Assembly: GCA_910584095.1 (NCBI GenBank) | Contig: CAJTYU010000017.1 | Location: 5,749 to 69,748, forward strand | Reading direction: 5' to 3' | From: an uncultured Dorea sp. | Lineage (GTDB): Bacteria; Bacillota; Clostridia; Lachnospirales; Lachnospiraceae | DNA length: 64,000 bases | Shown: one piece after another, positions 62,901 through 64,000 of the stretch | How the letters are laid out: the number at the start of each line of letters is the position of its first letter | Numbering within the stretch: position 1 is the first letter of the stretch | The notes under the pieces: generated by a model | What the model was told of the DNA's origin: nothing | The model's input: only the letters and a program-made list of their open reading frames with translations | The model's database searches: none | Program-made: the position numbers and the translations under genes

Positions 62901-63521
62901 TTTGAATTAATGCCACTTGTAAGCATTAATGGAGATATTATATTTTCACCTATTACAATGGATCATTTGAAAAAAGATTGGTTTAACGGAATAATGGATT
63001 TCGTTTTACCATATGAAGTTGGAATGAAAAAAACGAAACAATTGATACTGGAGTGGAAAAATTCATACGAGAAACAGATAGTTTATGACATAGCGAATTC
63101 ATTTAGGAAAAATAAATTTGATATTGTAAAGACAAATTTTGAATTGATGAAATTAAATAAATCTCATCCTCAGTGGCTTGGAGATTATGATGTGTTTGCT
63201 GTAGATATTAAAAATAAGTCTATCTGGATTGTAGAATGCAAGGTAATTGAAAAAGTAGCCACTTTCTATGACATGTATCGTCAACAGAACAGATTTTTCA
63301 ATGAACATAAGGAAGATGAGAAATTTCAAAGAAGAATTGACTATTTAAGTGTGAATGCTGATCAAGTTATCCGTCAATTGGGATGTACAGAATACACCGG
63401 CTATAAAGTGATACCGTATATGTGTATGAATAAGGTATTAGTTTCAAGATATAAAAAAGTTGCATTTCCTATTGTGGCGTTTCCGGAATTGGTAGAAATT
63501 ATTTCCGGAGATACAATATAA
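59916..63521 (+). CDS. Large uncharacterised protein with C-terminal PD-(D/E)XK nuclease-like motif
   Basis: 1201 residues, soluble, acidic, AT-rich gene. No ATPase or helicase motif is visible. The C-terminal part contains GDYDVFAVDIKNKSIWIVECK: D1092 followed 15 residues later by E1107-C-K1109, the D...ExK pattern of restriction-endonuclease-like folds, preceded by a helix with KKTKQLILEWKNSYEKQIVYDIANSFRKNKFDIVKTNFE. The first ~1050 residues are unrecognised, with many aromatic and acidic stretches. ATG follows GGAGGCGG by good spacing; an earlier TTG is rejected. It stands alone in the accessory region and could be a single-protein defence nuclease (inference). Confidence 0.85.
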   Translation: MIRTETFPTIRTKIDRLLMVTNEYKYFDLVKAIYCINLCINNRSVLESCLALNACLIEYEEKGSQRIETFAEFKNFFDKIYNVMKPGIADDYTVEDFGEVRIRYNDKFYHVIIGTGHNNVFACLNFLPTLARKISHEQELNLALEYVSGIIDYFIEENKNDGIVEKRFVLPPEELFYRVQRFFKEKYKKYNILKLDSLMRNDKTTIEKSHFVCREDNIYPLYNVSLLIDLYDIWENEIDFKEQITVANIGIIDRIYSLFETDRSRGCLMFAPAMIFPNQKYDSTQKTYTFIAKASHGVVVAINADEYEAGQLEKEIEHIEEYHKSGTLQIAETYNRFEKNGLRGLHIPADVPIEYLIYDSFMNPNQMHMSLGETGKKERKTCTALDVIYYLNFMDDTDELFEYLSYSKERDYESSFGFGSDAALYFTWRNQGRYIAKGAIVFNMLDVGYDTENEAVVDYFKEELKDYPFHMKDYLFQEPFSWKIEKRDFGLYEYTAKHGMGFGGIYFTLPQNNYVFLTNNVEFYKDVKDFGEYRQWIQLLEEIITEGFASIKCIFEDDSAICNTGIQMAFMPIEYAIHAGHESFLHEDRMYVYSDAQYHNHKWIIRYVVKDIKRIFEDIQAAKDRKIELNILKEILLPLLVRMPALNELFETKKQLISLDKKKVGVFSASVEYKWDNNVQNFSPEDYYYHEVRKRIANVCYGNMIKSGIYRGQEANQIIRSMQKAIIEDFESEVSKYSWSELHCSLLDYHSTLLHDININWKRYGSYFDLDEKKDKEVRDRIIDQREKAKHDDRNALYLIETNLYLHRESETLATRDDIELLLAYANWLVVLNDVADMCYFADNEAYIEITDEYVVDTLSDDQDAEELNGLHHRVYSYSEGLKRNHETDSKYLEKVKTTFKEDMGFTFQDFLDILSYFSYSFSEEIVKKVGNNVFRAPMEELLSDFLVQMNGVITEEDATNLFNYLVVTFQNLKTANGKADFYLPIGKRRTRDTRFELMPLVSINGDIIFSPITMDHLKKDWFNGIMDFVLPYEVGMKKTKQLILEWKNSYEKQIVYDIANSFRKNKFDIVKTNFELMKLNKSHPQWLGDYDVFAVDIKNKSIWIVECKVIEKVATFYDMYRQQNRFFNEHKEDEKFQRRIDYLSVNADQVIRQLGCTEYTGYKVIPYMCMNKVLVSRYKKVAFPIVAFPELVEIISGDTI

Positions 63522-63610
63522 TGCTGGAAAGCAAATGATGTAATAGTAAAAATTTGTTGATGGAATGAGATTTACTCCAATGAAATTTGGGAGGTATAAG
63601 GAGTAACACC

Positions 63611-63808
63611 ATGGAAGAATTAAAATTTATTATGGAGAAGTTTGTTGCGTCTGGTTGGGATTTAATATCTATTCCCGCACAACAATGGTTAGAGGGAAAA
63701 GCTGATAAAGACACTTTAGTATCAGCAATCAAGCAAGCAGACAAAGAATGTGGAAGCTGCGGTTGCGAATTAGACCCGTTGTATAAAAGAGCTTTGGAAT
63801 TGATTTAA
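63611..63808 (+). CDS. Small conserved-looking protein of unknown function
   Basis: 65 residues: MEELKFIMEKFVASGWDLIS then IPAQQWLEG near the middle, and a cysteine-rich tail ECGSCGCELDPLYKRALELI that could bind a metal. The ATG is preceded by AAGGAG; a longer frame starting 24 bases upstream overlaps this site. I recall similar small proteins next to mobile elements but cannot assign a role. Confidence 0.7.
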   Translation: MEELKFIMEKFVASGWDLISIPAQQWLEGKADKDTLVSAIKQADKECGSCGCELDPLYKRALELI

Positions 63809-63864
63809 TATCGCCAGTAATTCCGGTTTATCAAGCCACGTTCTCAACTAAATACCGCCAGCAC

Positions 63865-63914
63865 AAAACCCGCTGCTGCATGGAAACATACACAACCATG
63901 CAACAGCGGTTTTC
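63865..63914. terminator. Bidirectional terminator between convergent genes
   Basis: Stem of about 13 pairs (CCGCTG-TGCATGG with CCATGCA-CAGCGG, one internal mismatch). TTTTCTT follows on the plus strand and GGGTTTTG on the minus strand. Confidence 0.75.
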
Positions 63915-64000
63915 TTATTTCCGTTTCTTTCTCTGGCCGATATAGCGTAACCGGTAGATAGTGCGTACCTCGACTGTAAGGGCAAAGTGTGTGACAATAG
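63915..64000 (-). CDS. C-terminal end of a leftward gene cut by the window edge
   Basis: An open frame entering from the right edge ends IVTHFALTVEVRTIYRLRYI then GQRKKRK and a stop. The basic tail and the terminator just after the stop support a real gene end. The product cannot be named from 27 residues. Confidence 0.45.
   Translation of the reverse strand, partial: IVTHFALTVEVRTIYRLRYIGQRKKRK

Noticed and set aside
1..64000. tRNA, rRNA or CRISPR array
   Set aside because: No regularly spaced repeats of CRISPR size, no rRNA core sequences and no cloverleaf with a CCA-type end were found by eye; a covariance scan would be decisive for tRNAs.

Overview
The window looks like the chromosome of an anaerobic gut Firmicute, most likely a Lachnospiraceae member (Clostridium scindens/Dorea/Blautia-like). 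This is an inference from a SCIFF peptide with its radical SAM maturase, a fused SecDF, the hemZ-hisS-aspS block, a HydF GTPase, DUF512 and YitT proteins, strong AGGAGG-type ribosome sites and TGnTATAAT-like promoters. No rRNA, tRNA or CRISPR array was seen. No species call is possible without a search.

Layout. 1-7.2 kb is an AT-rich defence island: the end of a C5 cytosine methyltransferase, a double-AAA+ McrB-like GTPase and McrC in one tight operon, then two small genes, an MvaI/BcnI-type endonuclease and an MmcQ/YjbR protein. 7.3-22 kb is core chromosome: SCIFF peptide and maturase, SecDF, RecJ, the bifunctional (p)ppGpp enzyme, a Gfo/Idh oxidoreductase, a metallo-beta-lactamase-fold hydrolase, HemZ, HisS and AspS. 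22-36 kb is a membrane-stress and antimicrobial-peptide resistance region with two complete two-component/ABC sets: a MutFEG-like lantibiotic-immunity exporter divergent from its regulator pair, and a BceRSAB-like set. A TVP38 protein, a FAD/Rieske oxidoreductase, a LysR regulator and a YitT protein lie among them. 36-43 kb holds a transaldolase-family aldolase, a CsoR-CopA copper efflux operon behind a perfect palindromic operator, and a glucose-type PTS permease with its antiterminator and an RNA antiterminator/terminator switch. 43-48.7 kb is a possible catabolic cluster: an old-yellow-enzyme reductase, a divergent PucR regulator, an MFS carrier and a short-chain dehydrogenase. 48.7-53.3 kb has DUF554, DUF512, HydF and an ACT protein.

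53.3-64 kb is an AT-rich accessory region built from wreckage and survivors. The wreckage includes a broken GIY-YIG gene, terminase and portal gene remnants from a prophage, and two stubs of low-molecular-weight phosphatase genes. The intact genes are a 512-residue unknown, a PBECR4-like nuclease, a RhuM/Doc protein, a 1201-residue protein with a C-terminal PD-(D/E)XK-like motif and a 65-residue small protein. The window ends in the tail of a leftward gene.

The most interesting element is at 56.95-57.9 kb. A promoter is followed by about 225 nt able to fold into at least seven hairpins, two of them with the identical loop UUAACUG. Next come a hairpin terminator with a short U tract and an intact PBECR4-like nuclease gene. 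This sits between the decayed terminase and portal genes. The arrangement is that of a type III toxin-antitoxin locus (RNA antitoxin, leaky terminator, RNase toxin), but with a toxin family I do not know to be part of such systems.
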